Positions 23,648-34,703 of a stretch of 64,000 nt of DNA are shown here, piece after piece; within the stretch, counting starts at the first letter, position 1; every line of letters begins with the position of its first letter. The notes below the pieces were generated by a model. The model was not told where the DNA came from. It did no database searches and was given only the letters and a program-made list of their open reading frames with translations. The stretch is taken from assembly GCF_000002865.3 (NCBI RefSeq), contig NW_001865040.1, forward strand, positions 1,933,285 to 1,997,284. The letters are read 5' to 3'. Made by a program: the position numbers and the translations under genes. The stretch comes from Monosiga brevicollis MX1. Its lineage: Eukaryota > Opisthokonta > Choanoflagellata > Craspedida > Salpingoecidae.

Positions 23648-25058
23648 ATGCGAGAGATGCGCTCGCAACGTCAGGGCGTGAGCAATCGCCAAACCACGAC
23701 GATCATGGTTGTGGTGGCCGTGCCACTTCTCTTCTGGTTCGTGTGGGGCGCTCGTGAGCGGGATAGACAACGTGTGCAAGCTCGCATTAAGGCCCCGGGG
23801 GTCTCAGGTGCTCACCGTGGTTGATGTCATTAGGTTGCTTTTTGCGTCACAAGGGAGCCCGCCCGGCCCCGTGAATCTCCGTGAGATTGAGGTCAGTTCG
23901 TGCGGTCTCTCCTTTTGTGGACGAAGCTTGCGTGCAAGCCGACGCCTCCACACGCCATTTTGTGGACTTGTATTCGCCACCAGGCCAGGTCACGCCTCAT
24001 CATCTTGACCTCACCTGTTGACCTTTTGTATCAGGTTGATATGCATTGTCATACGACAGAGTCTGATGGCGACCGCACAGCCGAGGAGCAGCTTGTCATT
24101 GCCGCGAGGGAAGGCCTCAAGGCCCTATGGATTACAGACCACGACATGATTCGTGATATCCCCCGGACTCGTGAAATTCAGGTGCGCCGGACGTCTTACT
24201 GACCCACCACAGAGATTTGCCAGGCACTGCTTGACCCTGGCTATCTTGACGCCCAATGCTCATATCGGCATCGCTGTCGTCACCTCCACAACTGTGCACC
24301 ATGACTTGGTTGCGTGCGTGCAATTCTGGCTGAGGGAGGTTAGGCCAAGGCCCAGTCTCTAGGAGTGGCTGTGTCCTTCGGAGTTGAAATTACCGTTGAA
24401 TGGATGAAGAAGGAGCATCATCTCTTGGGCTACTTTCCAGACTCGGCTTGGGATGGCCCTGCTCTGAGTCCGGCAATGACCTCGCTTCAGCAGGAGGTGG
24501 CCAAGGTTTGTCCATCCCGAGGAATGGCGTCACGCCTCATGCCGCCATGGCTGTTTGCGCGACCTTTGACATTGCTTTTCGGCTGGGCCCTTGTGTTTCC
24601 TTCCACCTGTAGGTCAAGGATTCTCGTGAAAATCGAAACCAAGAGATGGTGCGTTTCCTCAACGAAATGCTTGTCTCGGAGATTGGCCGGTGCGTATAAG
24701 AAATGCTGCCACCCCCTTCTTGGCCTTGAGGCCCCTGGTCCAGTGCTGAGCGTCTTTTGCTCTTGGATCTTTAATGGCGTGATATTGGGGGCCAGCCCAT
24801 TTCTCTTCTGCTTGCTCGACTCCTCTCGTCTACCCACCTCTCTTATTGGCTTCGTTTCGCTTTGTTTTGCGATGCCTCCGTTCGAGAAGATTTTACTATC
24901 AAGATGCAGGGCGACAGGCCGCCTTTAGGCCAATCAAGGTGGACGTTGTTGCCGAATGGTCCAAGACTCATGCCAATTTGATGGAACCCACCTCGCTGGG
25001 CCGGCCTCACTTCCGGTCTGTACGAAATGGACCCAACTCAGGAGCTCGTTTTATCGAT

Positions 25059-25094
<36 letters not shown>

Positions 25095-26076
25095 CATCGT
25101 GCGTCTTGTGATACTGTTGCGTCGTTCGGGTAACCCGCTTCTGCTGGCCGCCAATATTCATAGGGCCTATCTCATTGAGGTGGTTGGCATCCGGGACGAT
25201 CTCATTTTTGGCCCGCGCAGTGGCGACGGGTTTGCTGTGGTAAGCACTCATAACCAGGGTCATACATGGATGCGTGTGCAGCAACCCCTCTTTCCATGAC
25301 ACAGTCATCTTTCCTCATTGCTTCTGGTTTCGCGTGTCTGTGCCATGTTTCTGTGCCATGTGTCTTGTCTGTGTCTGTCTATGCTTTTTTTTTCTCGAAC
25401 CAGCTTGAGACGAGTACAAACAGCATTTTTTATGACGACGAAGCAGTGGGTAAGGCGGGAGAGCGCCTCGAGGCCCTCATGCACTCAGCCACCTTGGCTC
25501 GCCGCAACATTGCCTTCCGTCCCATGGACATTTTCAGTGCTATTCAAGCAATTTCCAGCGCTGGGGGCCGCTCCGTCCTGGCTCACCCCCCGACGCTGGG
25601 CAGTTCGTGGCCCGATAAGTTTGCGCCTCGGTACGTGGCGCCAACTTGTGTCTCGGGTCTCTTACTCGAGCTGCCATGCTATTTGCTGACGTGTGCCCGT
25701 GTCTTTGATAGCGTTGAAGATTTGGCCGCCGCTGGCTTGTGGGGCATTGAAGCCTTTAGCTCTGAGATTGACGCTGACAACCATGCGCTCATTGCTGAAC
25801 TGGCCAAGCGCCATCATCTGGTCATGACAGGCGGCTCAGATAATCATGGCTCGCTCAAGGTGCGTAGACTTACAATGAGCTGCATCTCCACCACGGTCCA
25901 GCTGTTTTGCCCTGCATAGACAAAGTGTCCTCAGGCATGATATTTTCCTCTTCGTTTAGATTTATGCCCGCCTGGGTGACGTTCATCGCGCCGATAGCGA
26001 GGCGTACAAGCAACTCGAGTACTGGTTTCGCACTGGCTTGAAAGCAAGCACCAAAGTGCGCACGACTGACCTGTAG
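23648..26076 (+). CDS. PHP-domain metal-dependent phosphoesterase (TrpH/YciV-like) with N-terminal membrane anchor
   Basis: Exon 1 encodes MREMRSQRQGV and then a hydrophobic segment (IMVVVAVPLLFWFVW) followed by a basic stretch, so the protein is probably anchored with its catalytic domain on one side of a membrane. The PHP metal-binding motifs follow in order across exons: VDMHCHTTESDGD, ALWITDHD, VSFGVEIT with HLLGYFPD, NLMEPTSLGRPHF, RSVLAHP, and the C-terminal VMTGGSDNHGSLK, ending KVRTTDL at 26074-26076. All histidine/aspartate/glutamate ligands expected for the trinuclear site are visible. Bacterial relatives are 5'-3' exonucleases or nucleotide phosphatases acting on short RNAs or pAp; the substrate here is unknown. 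An intron carries a 33-base T run (25062-25094). Exon borders between 24600 and 25240 are approximate. Confidence 0.83.
25062..25094 (+). repeat. T33 homopolymer in an intron of the PHP gene
   Basis: An uninterrupted run of 33 T between the exon ending LGRPHFR and the exon beginning near AYLIEVVGIRDD. It lies on the sense strand and so could serve as an extreme polypyrimidine tract for the acceptor near 25160. Confidence 0.9.
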
Positions 26077-26620
26077 AGCATTGTCCACACGATTCGACAT
26101 TGGGAGATGACAGACCCGATCTTTTTGGTTCGGGCATGAATACAAGAAAAGAAAAGAAAAAGCGAAACCAATTCGACCGGGAAAGAAAACAGACAAACAA
26201 GACATTCAGGCAGCCATTTGGACAGTGTTGACATGTGCCATTCCAGGTCTGAGTGGGAGGCTTGGCCGCCGGTATTGCCAGAGATGTGCAAAAGACCGGG
26301 CACGTGAAGAAAAACACAAGGCAAAACGTTCACCCTCGACAGGTGCCGAGGATAACTCGATGGAAAAGTGAAAGAGTAAACAAGATTTTGAACGGGCCTC
26401 GGCATGGGGCGATGCCACCAAACGACACAGGATGCTAGAAGCCGTGCACAAATGCCGTTGCAGACTATGTGACAGACGCGATCAGAGATTTATTGGAGGG
26501 GGGGGGGGGGGCGGGCTGATTATTGAAACAGCTCACGCAAAGGGTAGTTGGCCACGGCTTTTGCTGCCTTGCAAGGAAGCTACTCCGCGCGCAAAGATGA
26601 AACAAAGAGTGGCAGACCCG
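26077..26620. other. Convergent intergenic region (PHP gene / PPP1R14-like)
   Basis: 544 bp between two stop codons. It contains an A/G-rich stretch (about 26140-26190) and a G12 run (about 26497-26511). No gene is supported. Confidence 0.5.
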
Positions 26621-27414
26621 TTAGACTAAGCCCAATTCGACGCCTTGCACGTCGGTCAAAGTCCTCTTTGACGTACGATATTCAGTCAGAAATGCCTCGA
26701 TGCGTGACTTGAGATCACCAGCAAAAGCAGGAACCTGCGCGATGGAAGGGGTAGGTTGCACAAGCGTTGTATGTACCAACAAATGAGACGGGACGAGCGG
26801 GACAATGCAAGTCGAAGTTCTGTGAGCTCGCTATCAAGCGTCACCTTGTCAGGGTTGGGAGCATCGCTGAGAATGTTCTCAATTAGCACAGCGCGTGCAT
26901 CCTCATCTTCCTCCATAACCTTGAATGAATGACAATGCCCACGACGAGAGATGTTTGGTGAGAAATCACAAGCAAGGTTGAGGCAGCTGCTTGCTGGGAC
27001 ACGCCCAAAGACGAAAGGCGGGCTGGGCAATGGTCAGGCAAACTCAAGGACAAATGTGCGGACGGGGCGGGCCAAACCTCGTCGAGGTCAATTTCGACGT
27101 CATAATCGTCACCGAAAAGTTCACTCAGCTGCTCATCCATCCAACTCTCGAGCTCGATGCGCGCACGAATGGCTTTACGATCATATTTGCCTGTTGCGAT
27201 CATCTTCTCGACCCGTGCGTCACGGTCCGGGTCTGCACCAGGATGCGTGAATTGGTGTATGTGGCGGTAGATTCGCGTCAAACCATTCAGAATGAGAACC
27301 ACAAGCACCAGTCAAGTTCTCGCCTTGCCAAAGACGTGCGCAGCCGGAAGAAAGAGGGGAGGCGAACGTACGAGACGACTCCGAGAACGAGACCCCGCGC
27401 TCTGGCTGAGCCAT
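26621..27414 (-). CDS. PPP1R14/CPI-17-like inhibitor of myosin/PP1 phosphatase
   Basis: Four exons (27414-27372, 27232-27078, 26919-26845, 26734-26621) give a 128-residue protein. The core matches the PHIN domain of PPP1R14 (CPI-17, KEPI, GBPI): ATGKYDRKAIRARIELESW aligns with human VTVKYDRRELRRRLDVEKW, followed by MDEQLSELF and an acidic turn (DVEIDLDE), then a helix ending in a C-terminal amphipathic segment (LKSRIEAFLTEY). The Thr just before GKYDR aligns with Thr38 of CPI-17, whose phosphorylation by PKC or ROCK turns that protein into a potent PP1 inhibitor. The N-terminal 14 residues (MAQPERGVSFSESS) are short and poorly conserved. Every splice phase closes exactly. The PP1 target is inferred; the gene is divergent from GCN2. 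Confidence 0.82.
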
Positions 27415-28398
27415 GGCTGATGTGTTGTACGAAGCGTGAAGGCAAGCCTGAAGCTTTGTGATAGGAAGATTTCTGGTATCATAGAGCGAAAGTAGTATAC
27501 GACGGTGAGATAAGACCGCGGGTGTGTGCGGCGCACGCCTGGCACACTGCCGACAGAGCACCACACGGCTGAGAAACACGAGACCCCCAACGCTGGACTG
27601 AGGAGGAGGGGAGCCGCCTCTACTCCTTTCATGGTCAGGCAAGACAGCAACACCATTGGCACTGCACCCAGTCGATCAACGGAACCCAAATGAGTACGCA
27701 CAGTCCTGTTATCCTCCGTCGTCGCGTCGCGCTGTGGACCAACACCGAGAGCCAAGACGCCTGAGTCGACAAGAAGAAACAGCACCAAAGGCACAAAAAG
27801 CAGAAGCAGAAGCAGAAGCAGAAAAGTCTTCAACGTGGTCACAACGAAGCGGTTAGAGGCACACAGTGTCAGCGCATCAAGAGGCAGAGATGGAGAATCT
27901 CGTCAGAGACACTGGGTGTCGAAAGATGTGGAAGCAGAGAGAATAAGCGACAAGACAGTGGGCAACAGAGAAAAGATATGCTTTCAGAGAGACATTGGAA
28001 GAGCCAAGACAAAGTCAGAGAGCGTTACAAAGCGAAGAAACAAAAGAAATGGTGTGTGTACGCTGTGGCTTTTGTTCTGACATTTGGATCGATGCTGCCA
28101 TTTTCCCGTTCTGCACCTCCACCGGATCATCGTCAGCATCATCAGCAGCAGCAGCAGCAGCATCAGCATCAGCATCAGTCCGGTCCGTCCGTGGCAGTGG
28201 GACCAGAACCAACAGGCGATACGGCCACTGGAAAAAAATATGAATCGCGGATAGGGTTGGAGATTTCACTTTTTGTCCCGGTGTGGCAAGGCCTCGGCTG
28301 CTTCAGCACCGACTGTGACGCTCCAAGTTACAGGTCATCTTGATCCTAAAGAATCTGATATAGCCTTCCATCGCTGTCGAGGGGGTGACCAGTCGAGA
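27415..28398. promoter_or_regulatory. Divergent intergenic region (PPP1R14-like / GCN2)
   Basis: 984 bp between diverging start codons. Small repeats: GAAGCA units at about 27800-27827 and CAG/CATCAG units at about 28137-28180. A minus-strand frame with a Leu-rich start near 27842 begins at GTG and runs through the GAAGCA repeat; I do not accept it as a gene. Confidence 0.45.
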
Positions 28399-31300
28399 AT
28401 GGCAGCCACCAGCTCCGATGATCCGGATCGCCGGAAACAGCGTGAGATTGAGAACCTCAAGGCCATCGTCGGTGAAGAATGCTGCCGCGTTCAGCCCACC
28501 CCGCGCACAGTCTGGAATCGTGTCGCAACCTTGCTCGAGGTGAGCACGCAACCATCACGCCCTTTGCCGCCTCTACTTGGTCCGCGATGATTTGCTGCTC
28601 CGCGTGCTGACACTGGTTGGCCTTGCAGCTGGACGTTGTACCGGCAGAGATGCCCCACCACGCGAGTCTAACGCTTCAGGTCGAATTGCCCCCCGATTAC
28701 CCCCACAAGATAGCACTCAACTTCAAAGTCCTCAAGACGGTACGGCCAACAACTGTCGCACCAACTTGCTGCACAAAGCCTGCCCGTGCAGAGAGATGGC
28801 CCAGTTCCGTGCCAGCAGATGGGCAAGAAAGTGCATTGCGTTTATCTCACGGTCACTGTATCCCACGTCCAGACGGGCCTTGCAGCTGATGCGGTCAAGA
28901 AGCTGGTGAATCTTGGCCGCACAGTGGCTCGCGAGCAGGCAGCTGAAGCCGAAGAAGCCATATATCCCTTGTATAGCGAGCTCCAGCAAGCTTTGACAGA
29001 GTACAACGTCGCTCCGGATCCCTCTTTTCACGAAGAGATGGTGGCGCGTCAGCTTCAAGAAGCGCAAGAGCGTCAGGTGCGTGAATTTGCCTGGCTCCAA
29101 GGGAGACCCCGAGGCAGCCAAGGGACTGGTGCTTGCACGCCAGACCAAATCCTCCCAGAGCTCTTGATCTCACTCACCCTCATCACCTCTTTCAAACTCG
29201 TGTCTACTTTAGGAACGCCTGCGTGAGCGGGAACAGGCCGAGCAGGCCGAGGCCGAAAAGTTGGCTGAGGAAATGCAACAAAAGGTATGACTGACCGCCA
29301 CCCCGTTGTCCTGACGCGCCCTTTTCCAAGTCCCCAATGATACTCTCGAAGTTGCTCAGACCCGACCCGCAAACTTTGGCTCGGTACACTTAGATGAAAG
29401 CCAGCAACAAGCGCCTGGCGCAAGCTCGCAAACGCATGAACAGCGGCTCAAAAGAGCGAAGCACCACCCAAGGTATGCCGTGAATATGCAATCGCCAATC
29501 GTAACATGTTGCTCTGGTCTCACTGCGACTCTCCAAACTTCTATTTCATGAATGGCTTAGCGCTGTCAACCGCCGATGTCAACAAGATCGCGCTGGCCCA
29601 ACTCGTGGAGGAAGGCCACTTCGGCCAAGCAGTGCATTTGGCCCTGCACAACAAAAGTGTTTCTGTGGTCGAGGTACGGCCAAGCCTTCAAGACCCCCTT
29701 CTTTGGTCTGATTCCTTTGTAGTTTCTTACTGCACTGTCGAGCACGAACACGAGGCACGGCCAAGCTCACTGTGTCCTGACATTCCTCCCGCACTACAAG
29801 GTCTTTGCGATTAAAACAAGTCCGGCTTTGACTCGGTGCGTTCGTTGTGGCGTCGTTCAACCTACCCATGCTTGACAAGTAAGTTCAACTCTCACGGGAT
29901 GGGTTCTGGTCTGCTTTCACATGTCCATAGCCCAAAGGTAGAGGAGGCTCTCAAAAAGGTTATGCAAGTGTGCGAGACGATTATGACTCTTCACCACCCC
30001 AATATTCGACGACTACTGGGTTGCGGGTTTGCCTTTGAAGGTGCGGTCTGATGAGAGGGAGCTGTTCCATGATCAAAGGCAGACATGTGCTTTCTCCATT
30101 TTTTTTTTTTTTGAAATGTTAATTTTATTCTATTTGAGGTTGAGAGAGACACTCCCGTTATTTTTCAGGGCTTTTTTGCCTGCATCGCTTTGCGTGTGTT
30201 TACATATTCGCGTCTACCTGCGTTGAGGATCATCAGGATGCTGTCGTTGACCATGCCCTTGTCATTGTATGATCTATCAACAGAATCAGAAGCTCGCTTT
30301 CGCATGGTCTACCCTTTCTCCCCTTCTACGCCACTCCCGGCCATCTTGGAAACCCATAAGACGCTGCCTGTCGCCAAGGTTGAAGTCATGGCGCGGACTT
30401 TGGGCGCAGCACTCAAGTACATGCGTGATCATGGCATTCTACCCTCAGATACCTCCGCATCCGGCGTGGGTATGCAAGAAAATGGCACCTTCTTCTGGAC
30501 CCACACGGGCACTCTCAACACCATTCGAGATATGATGCAAGGTCGTTCCCAGCAGTCCTCCCAGTGGACCGCAAAAGATGCTTGGAAAACGTTTGCCATG
30601 ACCCTGCTTGAATGTCTTTTGGGGACCTCATCTGTCTGCCGCCTCGAGCTGGACAGCAAGACGAAGCTCCCCATCTTACCTCAGCACGTTCTCAACTCGC
30701 GTTTGGGCACCTTTTGCTGCGGGGTGTTATCAGCTCGTTCCGAGGACGAGATGATGGCACTGCAGTTCATTGACGATAAGGCTGAATTTTCTCGGCACTT
30801 GGCTGCTCTGGAGGCACCCGCAACCCAAAGCAAAGCTTTCAATCCCAATTCACGGTCGGTGCCGTGTCACCTCTTTGTTTTCCCAGTGTGGTTTCAGGCA
30901 CTGCTTTCATTGTGCAACTCACCTCACTTTTGATATGCTGTCGACTCAGGTATCGCTCTGATTTTGAGGAAATTGAGATGCTGGGTGAGGGCGGATTTGG
31001 TTCGGTACGTGCCCACTGACTTGTTTGTCTCACTGCCTATTGCCTCCCCCCCCCCCTTTCCTATCTGTGCCCGTGCCTGTGCCTGTGCCTATACGTTTAT
31101 TTGCGAGTTCTAACTCTCACTTTTTTTTTTTTTCTTTTGTGGTCTGGCTGGCCCTTGTAGGTCGTCAAGGCGCGCAATCGCCTTGATGGATCAACGTATG
31201 CCATCAAGATCATTCCTTTTGACGTTTCGTTCCCGTCTTACAGTGCCAAGGTGGTGCGTGAAGTGACCCTGTTAGGCAGTCTCAACCACCCGCACATCGT

Positions 31301-31702
31301 ACGATACTATCAAGCCTGGACAGAGCACGAAACGAAGAAAACACGACAAAGCCAAAACAACCAGTCCACCACAGATGCAAGTACCGAGGTCTTGAGTCAA
31401 CAGATCATGGACATCAAATCACCTTCGGTGGTATTTGCTGACGAGAAGACTCGTTCGCGTAGCCAGCCGCATGGTCGCTTCTTTTTCCGGGGCGGCGAAA
31501 GCTCTTCTTCAGACGAAACATCCTCGGACGAGGATGACGAATGGTCTGAAGTCCGTCGCAGCTCAGGTGATTCCAGCAGCGCCATTGAGTTTGCCAGCAG
31601 TGGAGCCGGTGGCTCCAAAAGTCTCGAGACAAGTATCGAGCAGAACACACCCGGCGACGGGTCTGAGGGCGAGGTGGAAGATGACGATGACGATGACGAT
31701 GT

Positions 31703-31733
<31 letters not shown>

Positions 31734-34304
31734 AAACAGACTGGCGATCACGTACTCTACATTCAGATGGAGTACTGCCCCCGTGCCTCGCTGCGCCACC
31801 TAATTCGTGATGGTAGTCTTCGCATCCAAATGATATGGCGCATTCTGCGTGAGATCCTGGACGCCCTGGCCTATATTCATCAAAACGGCATTATACATCG
31901 CGATCTCAAGCCAGAAAACATTCTCCTGGACAAGGACTTACAGGTCAAGCTGGCAGATTTTGGTCTTTCCACCGCTGTCGGGGCGGCTGTGGCATCTACC
32001 GCTGGCTCGGCCTCGACACCTCACGGACAAGGGTCGCTTTCTAGCAAGCCAAATTCGATGGGCAGCCTCCCCCCTGCAGCGGCGCATGGTCATAAGCCTG
32101 AACTGACTTCTGCCGTGGGCACAAGCCTCTATGTCGCTCCTGAGGTGGATGCGGGCTCGCGCTATGACGACAAGGCGGACATGTACAGCCTGGGCGTCAC
32201 CCTTTTTGAAATGTGCTATGCGTTTGGCAGTATGCATGAACGCTACGTGGCCATTCCGGCACTTCGAGAGTCGCTCGCCTTTCCCCAAGACTTTGACAGT
32301 GAGGCGTACAAAGGGCCCAAAAAGATTGTACAAGACTTGCTGGCCCATGACCCTGCCAAGCGACCGACGGCGCAGGCTCTCCTCTTGTCATCAGATCTGC
32401 CCGCCAAGGCTGAGGACGAATTTATTCGTGAGGCGCGTAATGCGGCCTCCATGAAGGGCTCGCCTGCCTACAAGGAGATTCTTCGCACGCTCTTCAATGC
32501 CCAGGAGGGTCCGGATGTGGATTTCACCTATCTGACACACGACGTCCCCACTGCTCAGTTGGAAGCGGCCCGTGCTCGGCTCCGCCACCACTTGCTCAGC
32601 ACAGCACGCCTGCACCAGCTGCGGCCCTTTCCCCTTCCCCTGCTCAACCCCAAGACAAGCCTAGTGAAACCATCAGAAACGGCCAATCTGCTGCTGGATG
32701 CCGCTGGCACTGTCGTCTATCTGCCCACATCGCATCGGGAGCGTATGGCGCGCTTTGTTGCTCGCAGCAAGATGACGCACGTGCGACGCATGGACTTTGA
32801 TACCTATTACCTCGGACTGCCGACCAACGAGACGACGCATCATCCCGAGCGCCTGCGTGTGTGCAGCATCGACCTGGTGGGCCCTCAGCAACGTGCGCTT
32901 GCAGTGGAGCTAGCTGTTGTGTGTGCGCGAGTTTTTGACCAGATGCCTCGGCGCCTACCGGTGCGCCTGCTTTTGGGCCATGGCGCACTTCTAGCCGAGT
33001 TTGGGCGGCGCAAGGGTTTGTCACCTGTGCAGGCCCAACGCATGATGCGCAGTGTGCACAAGTCACTGGGCATGCGACACGGCTCACCCCGCACCCGCTT
33101 CAAAGCAGCCAAGGCTGCCCTCGCGCAGGCCCGGGTGCAAAAAGATGTCATTGAGCAGTTGCAGAGCCTGGCAAGCGTGACTACCTCTGTGAGCGCGCTT
33201 CGGGATCTATTCATGCCAGTGATTGACACGACAAGTGGTGCCGCTGGGGCGGCCTTTGAACTGCTGAGCCTTGTCGAAGCTTCGCTAAACGCCATGGGAT
33301 GTCAGAGCGCGTTTGTACTTGACCCCTTGCTCACGTCCGACCAAGACGGGTGCGAAGGCTTTCAGATGCGTGTAGTTTTAAGGCCAAGTGAGACAACGGA
33401 TGTTGTGGTGGGCATGGGTCAAGATTACTCGGACCTCTTGCCCGGCATGGCGCTGGGGCACAAGGCCAATGAGCTGCCCTTTGCCGTGGGGCTGGATCTA
33501 GCGCTGTCGCCCTTGGAGCGCATTTTGAGCGAACAAGAGCCCACAACCAGTGGCCATGTGGCGGATGTTCATCTGCGGATTGCTGATACCTTCCGCGGCC
33601 ACAAGCATGTCCTATGGAATCTGGCTGGACAGCTGTGGCAACGGGGCGTGCCATGCACAGTAACGGTGCCGGATCCCGATGGTGAGGGTCCAGAGGTCAG
33701 CTCGGAAGCGACAGCCGTGCACACAGTCGTGGTCAAGGACTCGTCCAAGAACCCCACGGTCATGGTGCACCACGTGAGCGGCACTACGGTAGAACAAACG
33801 TGGAAAGAGGCTCTGGCAGGGCTGACAATGCACTACGCTGGGGATCCAGTCATGGGAGGCACTGCCCCGGGGTTGACAAGTGCAGGTGCCGCGAGCAACA
33901 ACAACGGGGCCGCACCCGCCTCGGCCGCAGTTCAAATTGAGGTGGTGCCTACCGGCAGCCAAAAGATGTCGGCGGCTGCACGCAAGCGGCTGGCCAGCAA
34001 CGCGCAGCGGTCCTGTCTCACCTTTCTCGAGCAGCTCGGGGAAAGCAGTGCGCAGCACTTGATCCTGGTGCTCGAGGTGCCGGGCAAGATCTTCGACGAC
34101 GTGCTACAGCGGTGTTCCATCATGGGTGGTGAGCTTCACGCAGAGGGCCCCTTCAACCACTCGCGGTCCAAGGAAGTGTTTGAGTCACTACAACAGGCAG
34201 TCCTCCGCATCCTGCGCGCTGCCGCTGCCAAGCGCGCAGTCGTGCCGCTTGTCGTCTTCTATTGTGCAGAAACGAGCAATACCGTGCTGCTTCCCACCAT
34301 CTAA
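28399..34304 (+). CDS. EIF2AK4: eIF2-alpha kinase GCN2 (EIF2AK4)
   Basis: Cytosolic sensor of uncharged tRNA and stalled ribosomes that phosphorylates eIF2-alpha. The full GCN2 architecture is present. An RWD domain lies in exons from 28399 ([25 protein letters not shown]). A charged linker follows (about 29225-29470). A pseudokinase (about 29580-30850) has [12 protein letters not shown] in place of HRD and lacks DFG. The kinase domain (from about 30958) has [49 protein letters not shown] and GTSLYVAPE. It has a large insert with a run of 18 residues that are all Asp except one Val (31680-31732). The HisRS-like domain follows ([24 protein letters not shown]), then a C-terminal ribosome/dimer region to the stop at 34302-34304. 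The last exon, from about 31161, is over 3 kb long. PERK and HRI are excluded by the RWD and HisRS-like domains. Confidence 0.95.
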
Positions 34305-34703
34305 TTGCCAATCCCAAGGAGGGCTTTGCTTGCTTTACATACACTTTCTGTTCGTAAAAGTCTTATGTATGTCTTCACCCGTTGCGCAGCTGATAGTTGG
34401 TTTGTGTTACGGGCACGCTCGTTCAGGCCCCCTTTGTAATTGACTCGGAATAATGCTGACATTTTCCCAAGAATTTTTAGGTAATCATATTGTCGGTAAA
34501 AACAGGGGTTGAGCTATTCAAACATCCGAACAGAGCCAAGTAGGCGCCAGTTCTCTTCATCGTCTCGCAAGGAAAAAAGAAAAAAAGGGCAGCATCCCCA
34601 TCGCTGCTCACTGTCGCATCGCCTGACGCCCCCGCCCCAGCTCGCGCCCTTCCCGCATTCGCCCATTGCCAGTTGTGGTGTTGACTGCCCAGAGTCCGCC
34701 GCA
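34305..34703. promoter_or_regulatory. Intergenic region, GCN2 to ARPC1
   Basis: 399 bp holding the GCN2 3' UTR and the ARPC1 promoter and 5' UTR. I see only a short A/G-rich stretch near 34569-34590 and C/T-rich sequence before the start codon. Confidence 0.45.

Noticed and set aside
27312-27842. Minus-strand frame with a Leu-rich, signal-like start
   Set aside because: It starts at GTG, the Leu run is a translation of GAAGCA repeats, and it overlaps exon 1 of the PPP1R14-like gene in another frame.
31680-31735. Acidic run as a possible assembly error
   Set aside because: It stays in frame inside a complete kinase domain at a site where GCN2 proteins normally have acidic inserts.
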